Positions 1 through 9,297 of a stretch of 64,000 nt of DNA are shown piece after piece (the stretch's first letter is position 1; each line of letters opens with the position of its first letter). This DNA comes from Mumia sp. zg.B17. GTDB taxonomy: Bacteria; Actinomycetota; Actinomycetes; Propionibacteriales; Nocardioidaceae. The notes under the pieces were generated by a model. It had not been told where the DNA came from. It did no database searches and was given only the letters and a program-made list of their open reading frames with translations. The stretch is from NCBI RefSeq assembly GCF_019550915.1, contig NZ_JAHWCI010000006.1, positions 124,001-188,000 of the forward strand. Reading direction: 5' to 3'. Both the position numbers and the translations under genes were made by a program.

Positions 1-611
1 TTCCATCCCGCGAGGTGGGCGACCTGGTGCCCCGTCTCGTGGAAGAGCGAGGTGGGACGATAAAGGTTGTGCCGCACGATCTTGACGGCGGCGACGGGGT
101 TGACGGCCCCAGGGGCCCAGAGCCGGATCCCCACCCGGAGGATGCTGGCGCCCAAGCCCTCCCCCAGGTACGTGAGCACTGGGGGAACAGGGAGGCCGAG
201 CGGCCGCAGGACCGGCTCGATGCTCTGGTAGGCGACCGAGTCGAGGAACTGCAGCGTCGTACGGAGATGTGTGCTCGTGCGGGTGTTGACCGCCTGTCCG
301 AAGAAGTCCAGCGTCGTCTCCACCTGGACGTAGCGACGGCGGAACTGCTGCACCGCTGCGTGCGCCTCCGCGAGCCGCCCGGGATCCAGGCGACTGGCCC
401 GGACCGCCGCCGTGGTCGTCCGGCCGTTCTCCAGCAGCTGGTCGACCGTCTGCGCCAGCTGGGTCCGCACCGGCAGGCCGATCGAGCGCTCGAGCGACTC
501 CCACGCGTGCCGTGACGCGAACTCCTCGGCGTCGACGAAGCACTGCGCGGCACCGGTCCAGTGACCGAGCTGACGCTCGAGCTCGTCGGCGATCAGGCGG
601 TGCTCGTTCAC
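1..611 (-). CDS. Putative zinc metalloprotease (HExxH), 3' end cut by window edge
   Basis: The gene starts with GTG at 611 and reads off the left edge; 203 codons are visible. The visible part is mostly helical and soluble, with no signal peptide. It ends in HETGHQVAHLAGW at residues 191-203. HETGH fits the HExxH zinc-binding and catalytic motif, preceded by a hydrophobic residue as in gluzincin-type peptidases. The third zinc ligand would lie outside the window. The start overlaps the stop of the 800-residue gene upstream by 4 bp (GTGA, 608-611), so the two are probably translationally coupled. I do not recognise the family. The protease call rests on one motif and the helical context. The partner gene is a plausible substrate or co-acting protein, but that is inference. 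Confidence 0.6.
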   Translation of the reverse strand, partial: MNEHRLIADELERQLGHWTGAAQCFVDAEEFASRHAWESLERSIGLPVRTQLAQTVDQLLENGRTTTAAVRASRLDPGRLAEAHAAVQQFRRRYVQVETTLDFFGQAVNTRTSTHLRTTLQFLDSVAYQSIEPVLRPLGLPVPPVLTYLGEGLGASILRVGIRLWAPGAVNPVAAVKIVRHNLYRPTSLFHETGHQVAHLAGW

Positions 612-3010
612 GGTTCGACCCTCCCGGGGACGACCGTGACCGTGGCGGGCGCCGCGGGCACCGCCGTCGTCCCGTTGCTGCCGGCGGTCGCAGCCTGTGG
701 CGCCGTCCCGGGCGTCTCACCGGCGTCCGCGTCGTCGGCCGGGCCGGCGACGCCTCGCAGATGCACCTGAACGGTGACTCCGCGAGCCGGGTCCTGGGCG
801 GCCCGCACGAACTCGTTGCCCCGCGTCCGGACGAACTCGGCCAACGCCTTGGCCAGGCCCGCACGCAACCGCCGCTGCGCACGCGACGGCCCTCGCCCAC
901 GCCCTCGGCCCCGTCCCCGCGGTGCCGTGGGTCGACGCCGACGCGGACCCCGCGCCGTCGCGAAGGCAGAGCGGAGCAGCGCGCGGAGCAGGGTCGTGCC
1001 CCCGCGGCCCGAGGCGACGGCAGCGGCGAGGCGTTGCGCGTCGGCCTCGGAGAAGAACAGCGACAGGCGGACGTCGCCACGTGACTCGTCGCTCCTGACC
1101 CTGCCGTCGCTCGGACGGACGGCCTCGGCGGCCGAACCCGGCGTCGCGTCGGGAGCGCCGCTCTGGCCCACAGGCTCGAGACGGAAGAAGCGCTGGCCCA
1201 CGGAGATGCGGTGGCGCGACGCCAGGAAGCGGACGGGGGCATCGACACCGAGCCGCGGCTCGCGCAGCAGCACCCCCGCGTTGGCGATCGTCAGCGGATG
1301 CAGCTGGCTGTGCGCACCTCGGGCGGACGCCGACCCCGCGATCCTCTCGAGTCGCGCGAGGCGCACCAACGTCGTCCCCGGACCTGACTCGTACACGTGC
1401 ACGCGGAACCGTCCCGGCAGGGCGATCCCCGCTGCTCGCAGCGCGGCAGCCAGCGTGACGCCGCCGAACGTCGTCACGGTCGAGGCGACCGCAGCGGTCA
1501 CCTCGATCTCGGGCACCCGGGAGAACTTCTTGTAGGCGTAGGCCGTGCGAGCGTGCCGGACGACGAACGACCCGCCGAGCGACGGCGCGATCTGCAGGTC
1601 GGGCCGTACGAGCTGGGTGGGGAAGTTCGCTGCCACCGCCTCCTCGAAGGCCTCGGACAGAGCCACCTGGAGGAGGTCCTCGTCCTCGAAGAACGCCGCC
1701 GGCTGCTCCGAGAGCCGCCGCACCGTGTCCTCGACCGTCGCAGCGAGCGCCGCGGGGGCAGCCTCCTGCTCGAGATCGCCCGGACGGCCTTGCTCGAGCC
1801 CGATCACACGCATGCCCACATCGACGATCGCCGACGACAGGGGGCCGGAGAGCTTCGGCCCGACCCACTGTCCGATGAGCTTGGCGAGGAAACCCGACAG
1901 GAAGCCCACCACCTTCGGGCGACCGACGAGCCGGACGCCGAGCCTGAGCGCGGGCAGGATCGCGGGGAGGAACTGGTCGATCGCCGGGGTGAGGTCCTCA
2001 CCCTCCTGTGCCGAGGCGACGCGGTCGATGAACGCGCTGCGAGCCGCTGCCAGCGACTCGAGCTCGTCGGACGCCGCCGGAGCGGCACCGCGTTCCTGGT
2101 CGTGGCCGAAGCTCTCCCCTTGCTCCAGCGACTCACCACCGAGGACGGACTCCGCCAGAGCCGCGTCGAAGGACTCGGCAAGACTCTCGGGATCTCCCGC
2201 GGTCACCGGCGTCGGGGCGAACGACGAGACGAGGAACTCCTCCTCGGCGTCACCCTCGGTCTCGACGAGGTCCTCGGTCTCCTTCTGGGCCAGCCCGAAG
2301 CGCCGCGCGAGAGCGCGAGCGGGTTCGTGCAGCGCTGCCGGAAGCTTGTTGATGGCGATCGCGAGGACGCGCTGGAGCAGCGGGCGCACGAGCGCCTTCA
2401 GCTTGTTGAGGATGGGGCCGAGCACCGAGAGCGCCGCCTTCCCGATCTTGCCCGCAGTGCTGACCACCGTCTTCACGACGCTCTTGGCCTTCTTGATCAG
2501 GCCTCCGATGAACTCCTCGCCCGCTGGAGTGACGTCCAGCTCCCCGACCTCGAAGCGGCCGAGGAGCTCGTCGAGCTGGTCGGGTGCCATCGCCTCGACG
2601 TCCAGGTTCTGCAGGTGGTCGGCGAACCGTTGGACGCACCGCTCGGCCTCGGAGCCGATCGGTGCCAGGTGGGCATCGGCGATCTGCTGCCGCTGCAGAG
2701 CGAGCTGCTGCGGCTGCTCGGCGACCAGCCCCGTCTCGGCCGCTTCCGCGGTCTCCGCGATGAGCTCGGCAAGAGCCTCGTCGAACTGCTCGTCGTGGAT
2801 GCTCTCGAAGGCTTCGGCGATGACCTCTGCCGTCTCCCCGTCTCCCTCGGCCTCGCCGGTGAGCAGCTCGGCGAACGGCGTTGTCACCTCGGTCCACGGG
2901 AGGAAGCCGAGGGTCGAGGGCAGCGTCTCCAGCGTGGCGGCGTCCTCGGCGAAGGGGGTCTCGACCTCTCCCTCGAGGCGTTCCCCTGCAGCTTGGTCGA
3001 TCACGGTCAT
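608..3010 (-). CDS. Uncharacterised 800-aa protein with cationic amphipathic segments
   Basis: The ATG at 3010 is preceded by GGGAGG. The product has 800 residues and no signal peptide. Residues 1-95 are very acidic and contain TPFAE twice (18-22 and 44-48). Residues 168-240 form a Lys/Arg-rich amphipathic hydrophobic stretch (GLIKKAKSVVKTVV, then further such helices). A second similar stretch covers about 345-403. An acidic linker separates them. Residues 480-615 look like a compact beta-containing domain, 686-712 is an Arg-Gly repeat tail, and the C-terminus is Ala/Pro/Thr-rich. The design of an acidic head with membrane-active-looking segments recalls secreted or contractile-system cargo proteins, but no family is assigned. 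It overlaps the HExxH protease gene by 4 bp. A SARP-like regulator is divergent. Function unknown. Confidence 0.75.
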   Translation of the reverse strand: MTVIDQAAGERLEGEVETPFAEDAATLETLPSTLGFLPWTEVTTPFAELLTGEAEGDGETAEVIAEAFESIHDEQFDEALAELIAETAEAAETGLVAEQPQQLALQRQQIADAHLAPIGSEAERCVQRFADHLQNLDVEAMAPDQLDELLGRFEVGELDVTPAGEEFIGGLIKKAKSVVKTVVSTAGKIGKAALSVLGPILNKLKALVRPLLQRVLAIAINKLPAALHEPARALARRFGLAQKETEDLVETEGDAEEEFLVSSFAPTPVTAGDPESLAESFDAALAESVLGGESLEQGESFGHDQERGAAPAASDELESLAAARSAFIDRVASAQEGEDLTPAIDQFLPAILPALRLGVRLVGRPKVVGFLSGFLAKLIGQWVGPKLSGPLSSAIVDVGMRVIGLEQGRPGDLEQEAAPAALAATVEDTVRRLSEQPAAFFEDEDLLQVALSEAFEEAVAANFPTQLVRPDLQIAPSLGGSFVVRHARTAYAYKKFSRVPEIEVTAAVASTVTTFGGVTLAAALRAAGIALPGRFRVHVYESGPGTTLVRLARLERIAGSASARGAHSQLHPLTIANAGVLLREPRLGVDAPVRFLASRHRISVGQRFFRLEPVGQSGAPDATPGSAAEAVRPSDGRVRSDESRGDVRLSLFFSEADAQRLAAAVASGRGGTTLLRALLRSAFATARGPRRRRPTAPRGRGRGRGRGPSRAQRRLRAGLAKALAEFVRTRGNEFVRAAQDPARGVTVQVHLRGVAGPADDADAGETPGTAPQAATAGSNGTTAVPAAPATVTVVPGRVEP

Positions 3011-3329
3011 GAGACCCTCCCGGAGCTTGTCGATGCGCGACAACCAGCAGCCTGCAGGGCCGCCGTAGCCGGCGGGGTCTCGCTGTCGTCCCCGCCGCGA
3101 CGAGGCCCCGTACCCCGCCCTGGTCGGTTCGCGTCCGTGCTGCGTCCCTGTTTCGTGCGCGGCGCGTCCTCGTCGTCGGGCGCAGGCGACAATGCCCGCG
3201 AGCGCGAGCCCGAGGGCCCCTATGCTCGTGAGGTCGAACCCACGCCGCCGTCGCCCGGCCCTCGCTCGACTCCGCGGCACGTGGCCCCCGGACGCCTACT
3301 CAGGACGTGCCAGGGACCAGGAGCAAACG
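3011..3329. promoter_or_regulatory. Divergent intergenic region between the 800-aa protein gene and the SARP-like regulator
   Basis: This 319-bp gap separates two divergent genes and must hold both promoters. AGGAG lies just before the GTG at 3330, and GGGAGG lies just before the minus-strand ATG at 3010. I saw no convincing inverted repeat or hairpin. SARP-family regulators typically bind short direct repeats near the -35 region; none stood out by eye. Confidence 0.45.
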
Positions 3330-4016
3330 GTGACCAGCTCGAACGGATCGCGCCGCGTCGGCGTCCTCGGAGGGCTCGGGACACGTCCCCCCGAACGCCT
3401 CTCGGGAGCCGGACGGCGGCTGCTCGCCTACGCCGCGGTGAAGGGACCCCGGGTGAATCGGCTCCTCACCGGCACCGACCTCTGGCCAGAGCTGACGGAG
3501 GCAAGGGCGCGCGCGAACGTGCGGCGTGCCCTCTGGCAGCTCCCCCGCCGCTGGGTCCGTGCCGACGGCCCCGACCTGGAGCTGGCGGCGAGCGTCGACC
3601 TGGGCGAGGCGCGCCGCGTGGCCGACCAGGCCCTGGCCGACGTCGAGGTGGGAGCGGAGGAGGTGGAGATGCTCAAGCACGACCTGCTGCCCGGGTGGTA
3701 CGAGTCCTGGGTGCTGGACGAGCAGGACCAGTTCCACCTGCACCGTATCCAGGCTCTCGAGGCGGTGTGCAGGACCGCGTCGGCGGCAGGCGCCTACACG
3801 TTGGCGACCGGAGCAGGACTTGCCGCCGTCTGTGCGGAGCCGCTGCGCGAGTCGGCGGTGACGGTCCTCGTCCAGGCGCTGGTGACCGAGGGGAACCGCT
3901 TCGAGGCCGCGCGACGCTACCGTGCGTACGCGCAACGACTCCGCCACGAGCTCGGCGCCGCTCCGGGTGACGACCTGGTCGCGCTGGTGCGGCCCTTCCT
4001 CCGCCGTCGGGCGTGA
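3330..4016 (+). CDS. SARP/BTAD-type transcriptional regulator
   Basis: A 228-residue protein starting with GTG at 3330, with AGGAG 7 nt upstream; an ATG at 3192 is in frame but lacks a ribosome site. Residues 1-90 fit the OmpR-like winged helix of AfsR/SARP proteins (LLAYAAVKGPRVNR, then a LWPE-like segment and ARANVRRALWQL). Residues 100-225 fit the bacterial transcriptional activation domain, a helical repeat ending in the typical YRAYAQRLRHELGAAP. There is no ATPase domain, so it is a small SARP. Such regulators usually activate a neighbouring cluster. The divergent pair at 1-3010 is the obvious candidate target. That link is inferred from position only. Confidence 0.82.
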   Translation: MTSSNGSRRVGVLGGLGTRPPERLSGAGRRLLAYAAVKGPRVNRLLTGTDLWPELTEARARANVRRALWQLPRRWVRADGPDLELAASVDLGEARRVADQALADVEVGAEEVEMLKHDLLPGWYESWVLDEQDQFHLHRIQALEAVCRTASAAGAYTLATGAGLAAVCAEPLRESAVTVLVQALVTEGNRFEAARRYRAYAQRLRHELGAAPGDDLVALVRPFLRRRA

Positions 4017-4079
4017 CGGCCGCGTACGACGGCCCCGTCGACCTCTCGCGCGATCGGTCGGTCGGAGTGAGACTGAGGT

Positions 4080-5276
4080 ATGAGGAGATCCGCCGTCGCC
4101 ATCGCAGGCCTGGCCGCCGCGGCCCTGCTCGTCCCCGAAGCCGGGGCGGGTGCGGAGCGCGAGAGCGGGGCTGCTCAACCGATCGCATCCCGCACCGCCG
4201 GTGCCCGGCCTGCCGCTGCCCCGGCAGTGCGAGCCGCGCCGATGCGCGTCACCACCGTCCTGCGTGGCCTCGACCATCCCTGGGACATCGCGTTCATCTC
4301 TTCTCGGCAGTTCCTGTTCACCGAGCGCGCCCGCCGTACGATCTCGATCGGCACCCTCAGCGGCGGCAAGCGCGTCGTGGGGCGAGCGAGGGGAATCTGG
4401 GCGAGCGGGGAAACCGGGCTCATGGCGCTCGAGCTCGCGCCTGACTTCGCCCGTACCGGGGCCTTCTACACCTGCCACGGCTACCGCTCGGGCTCGACGA
4501 CGGACGTCCGTGTGGCCCGCTGGCGCCTCAACGCCGCCCGCACCCGTGCCCGCCTGGTCACGACGATCGTGCGAGGGCTCCCCGCCACCACCGGACGCCA
4601 CGGTGGGTGCGCACTGGCCTTCGGCGCGGGCAGGACGCTCTTCATCGGGACCGGTGACGGCGTGGTCGGGCGCAACCCGCAACGGCTCCGGTCCGGGGGC
4701 GGGAAGGTCCTCCGCGTCGATGCGCGGACGGGCCGCGGTCTGCGGACGAACCCGTACGCGAAGTCCCGCTACGCGATGAAGCGCCGGGTCTACACCTACG
4801 GCCACCGCAACGTGCAGGGCCTCGCACGGCGTGCGGGCCGCATGTGGTCGGTCGAGCAGGGCTCCTCACGCGACGACGAGGTCAACGCACTGTTCCGCAA
4901 GGGCAACTACGGGTGGAACCCGGTGCCGGGCTACAACGAGTCCGTCCCCATGACGAACCACCGGCTCCCGGGCAAGCAGCGCAGCGCACGGTGGCGTTCG
5001 GGCCGCACGACCCTCGCGACGACGGCTGCCGCCTGGCTGCGGGGGTCGGTCTGGGGCAACCGGGCCGGGCGCGTGCTCGCGGTGACGGCGCTGAAGGCCG
5101 AGCAGATCCGCCTGCTGCGGTTCGACAAGCGAGGCCGGCTGCGTGGCCAGTCGGTGGCGCTCCAGGGCCGGTACGGCCGGCTGCGGGCGATCACGGTCGC
5201 ACCCGGGGGCGCGCTGTACGTGTCGACCTCCAACGGCAACGGAGCCGACCGCATCCTGCGCGTGCTCCCGGGCTAG
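4080..5276 (+). CDS. Secreted PQQ-dependent sugar dehydrogenase (GSDH/sorbosone dehydrogenase family) beta-propeller
   Basis: A 398-residue protein with an N-terminal signal peptide (MRRSAV, then a hydrophobic core to about residue 25) and a basic mature region. Family motifs are HPWDIAF near residue 63, FIGTGDG, YGHRNVQGLA and NYGWNPVPGY, in the order expected for the six-bladed soluble glucose dehydrogenase-like propeller. Known members oxidise aldoses or sorbosone using PQQ, though many actinobacterial ones have no known substrate. Its stop overlaps the convergent CDF gene by 4 bp (5273-5276), so the two transcripts run into each other. Substrate unknown. Confidence 0.85.
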   Translation: MRRSAVAIAGLAAAALLVPEAGAGAERESGAAQPIASRTAGARPAAAPAVRAAPMRVTTVLRGLDHPWDIAFISSRQFLFTERARRTISIGTLSGGKRVVGRARGIWASGETGLMALELAPDFARTGAFYTCHGYRSGSTTDVRVARWRLNAARTRARLVTTIVRGLPATTGRHGGCALAFGAGRTLFIGTGDGVVGRNPQRLRSGGGKVLRVDARTGRGLRTNPYAKSRYAMKRRVYTYGHRNVQGLARRAGRMWSVEQGSSRDDEVNALFRKGNYGWNPVPGYNESVPMTNHRLPGKQRSARWRSGRTTLATTAAAWLRGSVWGNRAGRVLAVTALKAEQIRLLRFDKRGRLRGQSVALQGRYGRLRAITVAPGGALYVSTSNGNGADRILRVLPG

Positions 5277-6223
5277 GCGTCGGGCCCGAGGTCGGCGGGT
5301 GTGGCCGTGGACGCCGACCTGCGGAGGTCCGGCTCGAGGTAGATGACCCGGGCGATCGGGACGGCGGCGCGGATCCGAGCCTCCGCACCGTCGATGGCCG
5401 CGGCGATGTCGGCGGCGTCCTCCGTGGTGTCGACCTCGATCTTCGCGGCGACCAGCAGCTCCTCCGGGCCCAGGTGGAGGGTACGCAGGTGGATGACCGA
5501 CGACACGCCCTCCCCGACGACAGCCGCCTTGATGGCGTCGACGTCCTTGCGGCTCGCCGACTCACCGAGGAGCAGGGACTTGGTCTCGATCGCCAGCACT
5601 ACGGCGATGGAGACGAGGAGCACCCCGATGCCAGCCGTACCGAGGGCGTCCCAGCGCCCGTCGTCGGTCGTCAGGGTCATGCCGACACCGAAGAGCGCCA
5701 GGACCAGGCCGATCAGGGCGCCGAAGTCCTCGAGAAGGACGACCGGGAGCTCCGGCGACTTCGCGTTGCGGATGAACGAGACCCACGACTGGGGCCCGCG
5801 GACGGCGTTGGACTCGACGATGGCGGTGCGGAAGGAGAACCCCTCCATCCCGATCGCGGCCAGCAGCACCACGATCGGCACCCACTGCCAGGAGTCGATC
5901 GGGTGCGGGTCCTCCCACTTGTGCCAGGCCTCGTACAACGCGAAGAGACCACCGACGGAGAACAGCACGATGGACACGATGAACGCGTAGATGTACCGCT
6001 CCCGCCCGTACCCGAACGGATGGCGCTCGTCGGCCCGACGCCGGGCACGCTTGCCTCCGAGGAGCAGCAGCCCCTGGTTGCCGGAGTCGGCGACCGAGTG
6101 CACGGACTCGGCGAGCATGGACGAGGCACCGGTGAGGAGGAAGGCGACGAACTTCGTGACCGCGATCCCCAGGTTGGCCGCGAGCGCGGCGACGATCGCC
6201 CTGTTGCCCCCGTGTGCCGACAC
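5273..6223 (-). CDS. Cation diffusion facilitator family transporter
   Basis: I chose the GTG at 6223 because GAGGAGG lies just upstream; an in-frame ATG at 6379 has no such site. The product is 316 residues. Membrane segments begin at NRAIVAALAANLGIAVTKF, and a metal-site helix carries SVHSVADSGNQ, the HxxxD pair of CDF proteins. HPFGYGRERY follows in the first cytosolic loop, then further membrane helices. The C-terminal cytosolic domain has the usual ferredoxin-like character (VIHLRTLHLGPEELLVAAKIEV). It resembles the ZNT9-like branch more than CzcD. It is expected to export Zn, Mn or Co by proton antiport across the inner membrane. The metal cannot be read from the sequence. Confidence 0.88.
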   Translation of the reverse strand: MSAHGGNRAIVAALAANLGIAVTKFVAFLLTGASSMLAESVHSVADSGNQGLLLLGGKRARRRADERHPFGYGRERYIYAFIVSIVLFSVGGLFALYEAWHKWEDPHPIDSWQWVPIVVLLAAIGMEGFSFRTAIVESNAVRGPQSWVSFIRNAKSPELPVVLLEDFGALIGLVLALFGVGMTLTTDDGRWDALGTAGIGVLLVSIAVVLAIETKSLLLGESASRKDVDAIKAAVVGEGVSSVIHLRTLHLGPEELLVAAKIEVDTTEDAADIAAAIDGAEARIRAAVPIARVIYLEPDLRRSASTATPADLGPDA

Positions 6224-6394
6224 GTCCGTCCTCCTCGAGCCAGGGCCGGAGCCCGCCTGTTCCGCGCCTGGCAGCGTACCGCCGTGAGACCGTGGCCGCC
6301 GTACGTCAGCGCGCCCTGCAGAGGCCTCGGCGGTGCGGGATCCCACTGATACGCTCCCAGTGACCTCGGACACACGCATGCCTCAGGAGCCCCC

Positions 6395-7804
6395 GTGCCG
6401 CACTCACCTCGCGTCCACGCGTTCGGTGACGACGTTCTCGGTGACCTGGACGCGACCGGCGTCGCCGAGCTCGTCGCGACCCGTCAGATCAAGCCGCGCG
6501 AGGTCGCCGAGGCGGCGCTCGCCCGGGTCGAGGCGGTGTCCGCCCTCGATGCCGTCGAGCACCTCGACGCCGACCGAGCGCTCGACGCGGCCGACCGTGC
6601 CGCAGCGGGCGCGTTCGGTGGAGTGCCGACCTTCGTCAAGGACAACGTCGACGTCGCGGGCTGGCCGACGGGCAACGGCTCGGAGGCGTACGCGCCGCGA
6701 CTCGCCCGCGCCGACAGCGACTTCGTACGGATGTGGTCCGACCAGGGCCTGACCTACCTCGGGAAGTCCCGGCTCCCGGAGTTCGGGTTCAGCGCGACCA
6801 CCGAGTTCATGACCCGGCCGCCGGTGCGCAACCCGTGGAACCCTGCGTACTCGTCCGGTGCGTCGTCCGGTGGCTCGGCGGCGCTCGTGGCCGCCGGGGC
6901 GGTCCCCCTCGCTCACGCGAACGACGGCGGCGGATCCATCCGCATCCCGGCGGCGGCGTGCGGGCTGGTGGGCCTCAAGCCGACCCGTGGTCGCATCACT
7001 CCTGACCGCCTCGACGAGACGATGCCGGTCAAGGTGGTGACGCAGGGTGTCGTCACGCGGTCGGTGCGTGACACGGCTCGGTTCTTCGCGGCCGCCGAGC
7101 GCACCTACCGCAACCCGCGCCTGCCTGCGGTCCGGCTCGTCGAGGGCCCGGGCACGACCCGACTGCGCATCGGCGTCATCCACGACTCGGTGACGCGGGC
7201 CAGCGACCGCGAGACCCACGACGCAACCACCGGGACCGCCGAGCTCCTGGCGTCGCTCGGCCACCACGTCGAGGAGATGCCGCTCCCGATCACCCAGCAG
7301 TTCGCCGACGACTTCGCGCTCTACTGGGGGTTCCTCGCCTGGTACCTCACCGTCTCCGGCAAGCGTGGCCTCGGACCCGACTTCGACCCGGCGCTGACGG
7401 ACAATCTCACCCAGGGCCTCGCCGCGGCGTTCCGCAAGGGTGTCCGCCGGTTCCCCGGAGCGATCTACCGCCTTCGCCGCGCCCAGCACTCCTACCGCGC
7501 GCTCTTCGCGACGTACGACGTGCTGCTCTCCCCCGTGCTCTCGCACACGACGCCCAAGCTCGGCTACCTCTCGCCGACGCTGGACTTCGACCGGCTCTTC
7601 GCGCGTCTGTATTCCTACGTCGGCTTCACACCGCTCAACAACGTCGCGGGAGGGCCGGCGATCTCGCTGCCTCTCGGACAGACCCGCTCGGGGCTTCCCA
7701 TCGGGTCCCACCTGTCCGCCGACCACGGTGACGAGCGGACGCTGCTGGAGCTCGCCTACGAGCTCGAGGCAGCGCGTCCCTTCGCCCGCATCCAGGACGC
7801 CTGA
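6395..7804 (+). CDS. Amidase-signature family hydrolase
   Basis: A 469-residue protein starting with GTG at 6395, preceded by AGGAG. It carries the full amidase signature. Lys82 is in TFVKDNVDVAG, the Ser pair 157-158 lies in GASSGGSAAL, and Ser181 is in NDGGGSIRIPAA, matching the Lys-cisSer-Ser triad. GLVGLKPTRGRI follows. The enzyme would cleave a carboxamide or aryl-acylamide in the cytosol. GatA is unlikely because no gatB or gatC neighbours it. The next gene upstream, a CDF transporter, is divergent. Substrate unknown. Confidence 0.9.
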   Translation: MPHSPRVHAFGDDVLGDLDATGVAELVATRQIKPREVAEAALARVEAVSALDAVEHLDADRALDAADRAAAGAFGGVPTFVKDNVDVAGWPTGNGSEAYAPRLARADSDFVRMWSDQGLTYLGKSRLPEFGFSATTEFMTRPPVRNPWNPAYSSGASSGGSAALVAAGAVPLAHANDGGGSIRIPAAACGLVGLKPTRGRITPDRLDETMPVKVVTQGVVTRSVRDTARFFAAAERTYRNPRLPAVRLVEGPGTTRLRIGVIHDSVTRASDRETHDATTGTAELLASLGHHVEEMPLPITQQFADDFALYWGFLAWYLTVSGKRGLGPDFDPALTDNLTQGLAAAFRKGVRRFPGAIYRLRRAQHSYRALFATYDVLLSPVLSHTTPKLGYLSPTLDFDRLFARLYSYVGFTPLNNVAGGPAISLPLGQTRSGLPIGSHLSADHGDERTLLELAYELEAARPFARIQDA

Positions 7805-7855
7805 GACCCCGCGTCCACCGCGTGCGCCGGACGAGCCAACGGCTCTGCCGGGGCC

Positions 7856-7861
7856 TACGGT
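7856..7861 (+). promoter_or_regulatory. Candidate -10 box (TACGGT) of the M15-like peptidase gene
   Basis: TACGGT ends 6 nt before the GTG at 7868. That is the same spacing seen at many starts in this window, so the mRNA is probably leaderless. Confidence 0.45.
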
Positions 7862-7867
7862 GGGATG

Positions 7868-9226
7868 GTGAAAGCAGCTCGCGCGCTCACCCTCCTCGTC
7901 ACCGTCCTGGTCGGCGCCCTCGTCGGCTCGCTGCTCGGTGCGGCACCGGCCTCCGCCGCACCGCCCCAGCTCACCGTCTCGGCGCCGGCGAGCGCGTACG
8001 CGGGGACGACCGCCACGATCCGCGGCACCACCTCACGGTTGGACGGCGAGATCCTGCTCGAGCGCGGTCGCAACGACGGAGCCTGGGAGAGGCTGGCCGC
8101 GACGCGGCCCGCGTCAGACGGCTCGTACGCGGTGGGCGTCTCCGTCGTCCCGGGCGCCCAGCGACTGCGTGTACGTCACGTCACCGTTGAGGGGACCGCG
8201 GTTCGCGAGCTGGGTCTCACCGGGACCGCCGCACCGTCTCGACTCGCCCTGTCCGGGCCGGCCAGGCTCACCGACGGCCGTACCGCCACGCTGACGGCCC
8301 GCTGGACGACCGGTGACGGTCGCGCGGTGACCGGGACGGCCGCCCTGTGGGGTCGTCGCTCTGGGGAGTCGGCGTGGACACCGCGCGGCTCGGTGGCGGT
8401 GCGCGCAGGGTCCGGGAAGGTGCGGGTCAAGCCTCGTGTCGACGTCGCCTACCAGCTGCGCACCGCCCGGACGGCGTACGTCCTGGCGGGAACCTCAGCC
8501 ACGCACGTCGTCGACAACGTGCCCCCGGGTCGGGTCTTCGTCCGTCCTCCGGGCGCAGCCTCGCCGCGCATCAGGCTCCCCCGGCAGCCTCGAGCACGTA
8601 AGGCCGGCGCGCACGTCTCCGTCAGCCGGATCTCCAACGCGGTGTGGCGCTCGATGAAGGGCCGCACCTGGCACCGCGGCTGCCCCGTGGGCCGGTCCTC
8701 ACTCCGGATCCTCCGGACCAACTACTACGCCTACGACGGTTATCGGCGCCGTGGCGAGATCGTGATCCACGCGCGCGTCGCGAAGGCGACCAAGCGCGTG
8801 TTCCGCGACCTGCACGCCGCGAAGGCTCCGATCCGGTCGCTCTACCGGGTCGACCGCTTCGGCTGGTCGCGCAGGCTGCGCGGTGGCAACGACATGAAGT
8901 CGATGGCCGCCGGCAACTCCTCGGGATTCAACTGCCGCAGCGTCGTGGGACGACCGGGACGGCGCAGCCCGCACAGCACGGGGCGCAGCATCGACCTCAA
9001 CACCTGGGAGAACCCGTACCGCTCGGCGTGGGGCCTCGTCCCCAACCGCGACTGGGACTCCCGACGCAGCCCGGCGGCGTTCGTCTACCGCAGCCGCAAC
9101 CATGCGGTGGTGCGGATCCTGGCGCGGCACGGGTTCCGGTGGCTGGGGAGCGCGGACTGGCAGCACTTCCAGTACTCCGGTCGCGGTGCTCGCCACCTGC
9201 CGGCGCCGAAGACGTTCTGGGACTGA
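7868..9226 (+). CDS. Secreted M15-like (D-Ala-D-Ala carboxypeptidase/VanY type) peptidase
   Basis: A 452-residue product if translation starts at the GTG at 7868, which is 6 nt after a TACGGT box; an ATG at 7865 is the alternative. A signal peptide ends near APASAAPP. Residues 35-240 look like two Ig-like or cell-wall-associated beta domains. The catalytic domain at about 270-450 contains SPHSTGRSIDLN near residue 370, where His and Asp fit the SxHxxGxAxD zinc motif. DWQHFQ near 432 supplies the last His, as in M15 VanY-like enzymes. The expected role is peptidoglycan stem-peptide cleavage outside the cell. The next gene belongs to a different, acquired-looking island. Confidence 0.82.
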   Translation: MKAARALTLLVTVLVGALVGSLLGAAPASAAPPQLTVSAPASAYAGTTATIRGTTSRLDGEILLERGRNDGAWERLAATRPASDGSYAVGVSVVPGAQRLRVRHVTVEGTAVRELGLTGTAAPSRLALSGPARLTDGRTATLTARWTTGDGRAVTGTAALWGRRSGESAWTPRGSVAVRAGSGKVRVKPRVDVAYQLRTARTAYVLAGTSATHVVDNVPPGRVFVRPPGAASPRIRLPRQPRARKAGAHVSVSRISNAVWRSMKGRTWHRGCPVGRSSLRILRTNYYAYDGYRRRGEIVIHARVAKATKRVFRDLHAAKAPIRSLYRVDRFGWSRRLRGGNDMKSMAAGNSSGFNCRSVVGRPGRRSPHSTGRSIDLNTWENPYRSAWGLVPNRDWDSRRSPAAFVYRSRNHAVVRILARHGFRWLGSADWQHFQYSGRGARHLPAPKTFWD

Positions 9227-9297
9227 GGTGCTGGTTCTGCTCGGCGGCGAGGCGGGCGTCGGCGCGTCGCAACCTCGACGGCGCCAGCGGTCCTCGC

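Noticed and set aside
15-515. Plus-strand open frame at the left edge
   Set aside because: It is the antisense of the HExxH protease reading, which continues cleanly from the coupled GTG at 611.
1397-3970. Very long plus-strand open frame (857 codons) over the regulator and amphipathic protein genes
   Set aside because: It is antisense to a gene with a good ribosome site and real domains. Its residue composition (Arg, Gly and Leu runs) is that of a GC-rich shadow frame.
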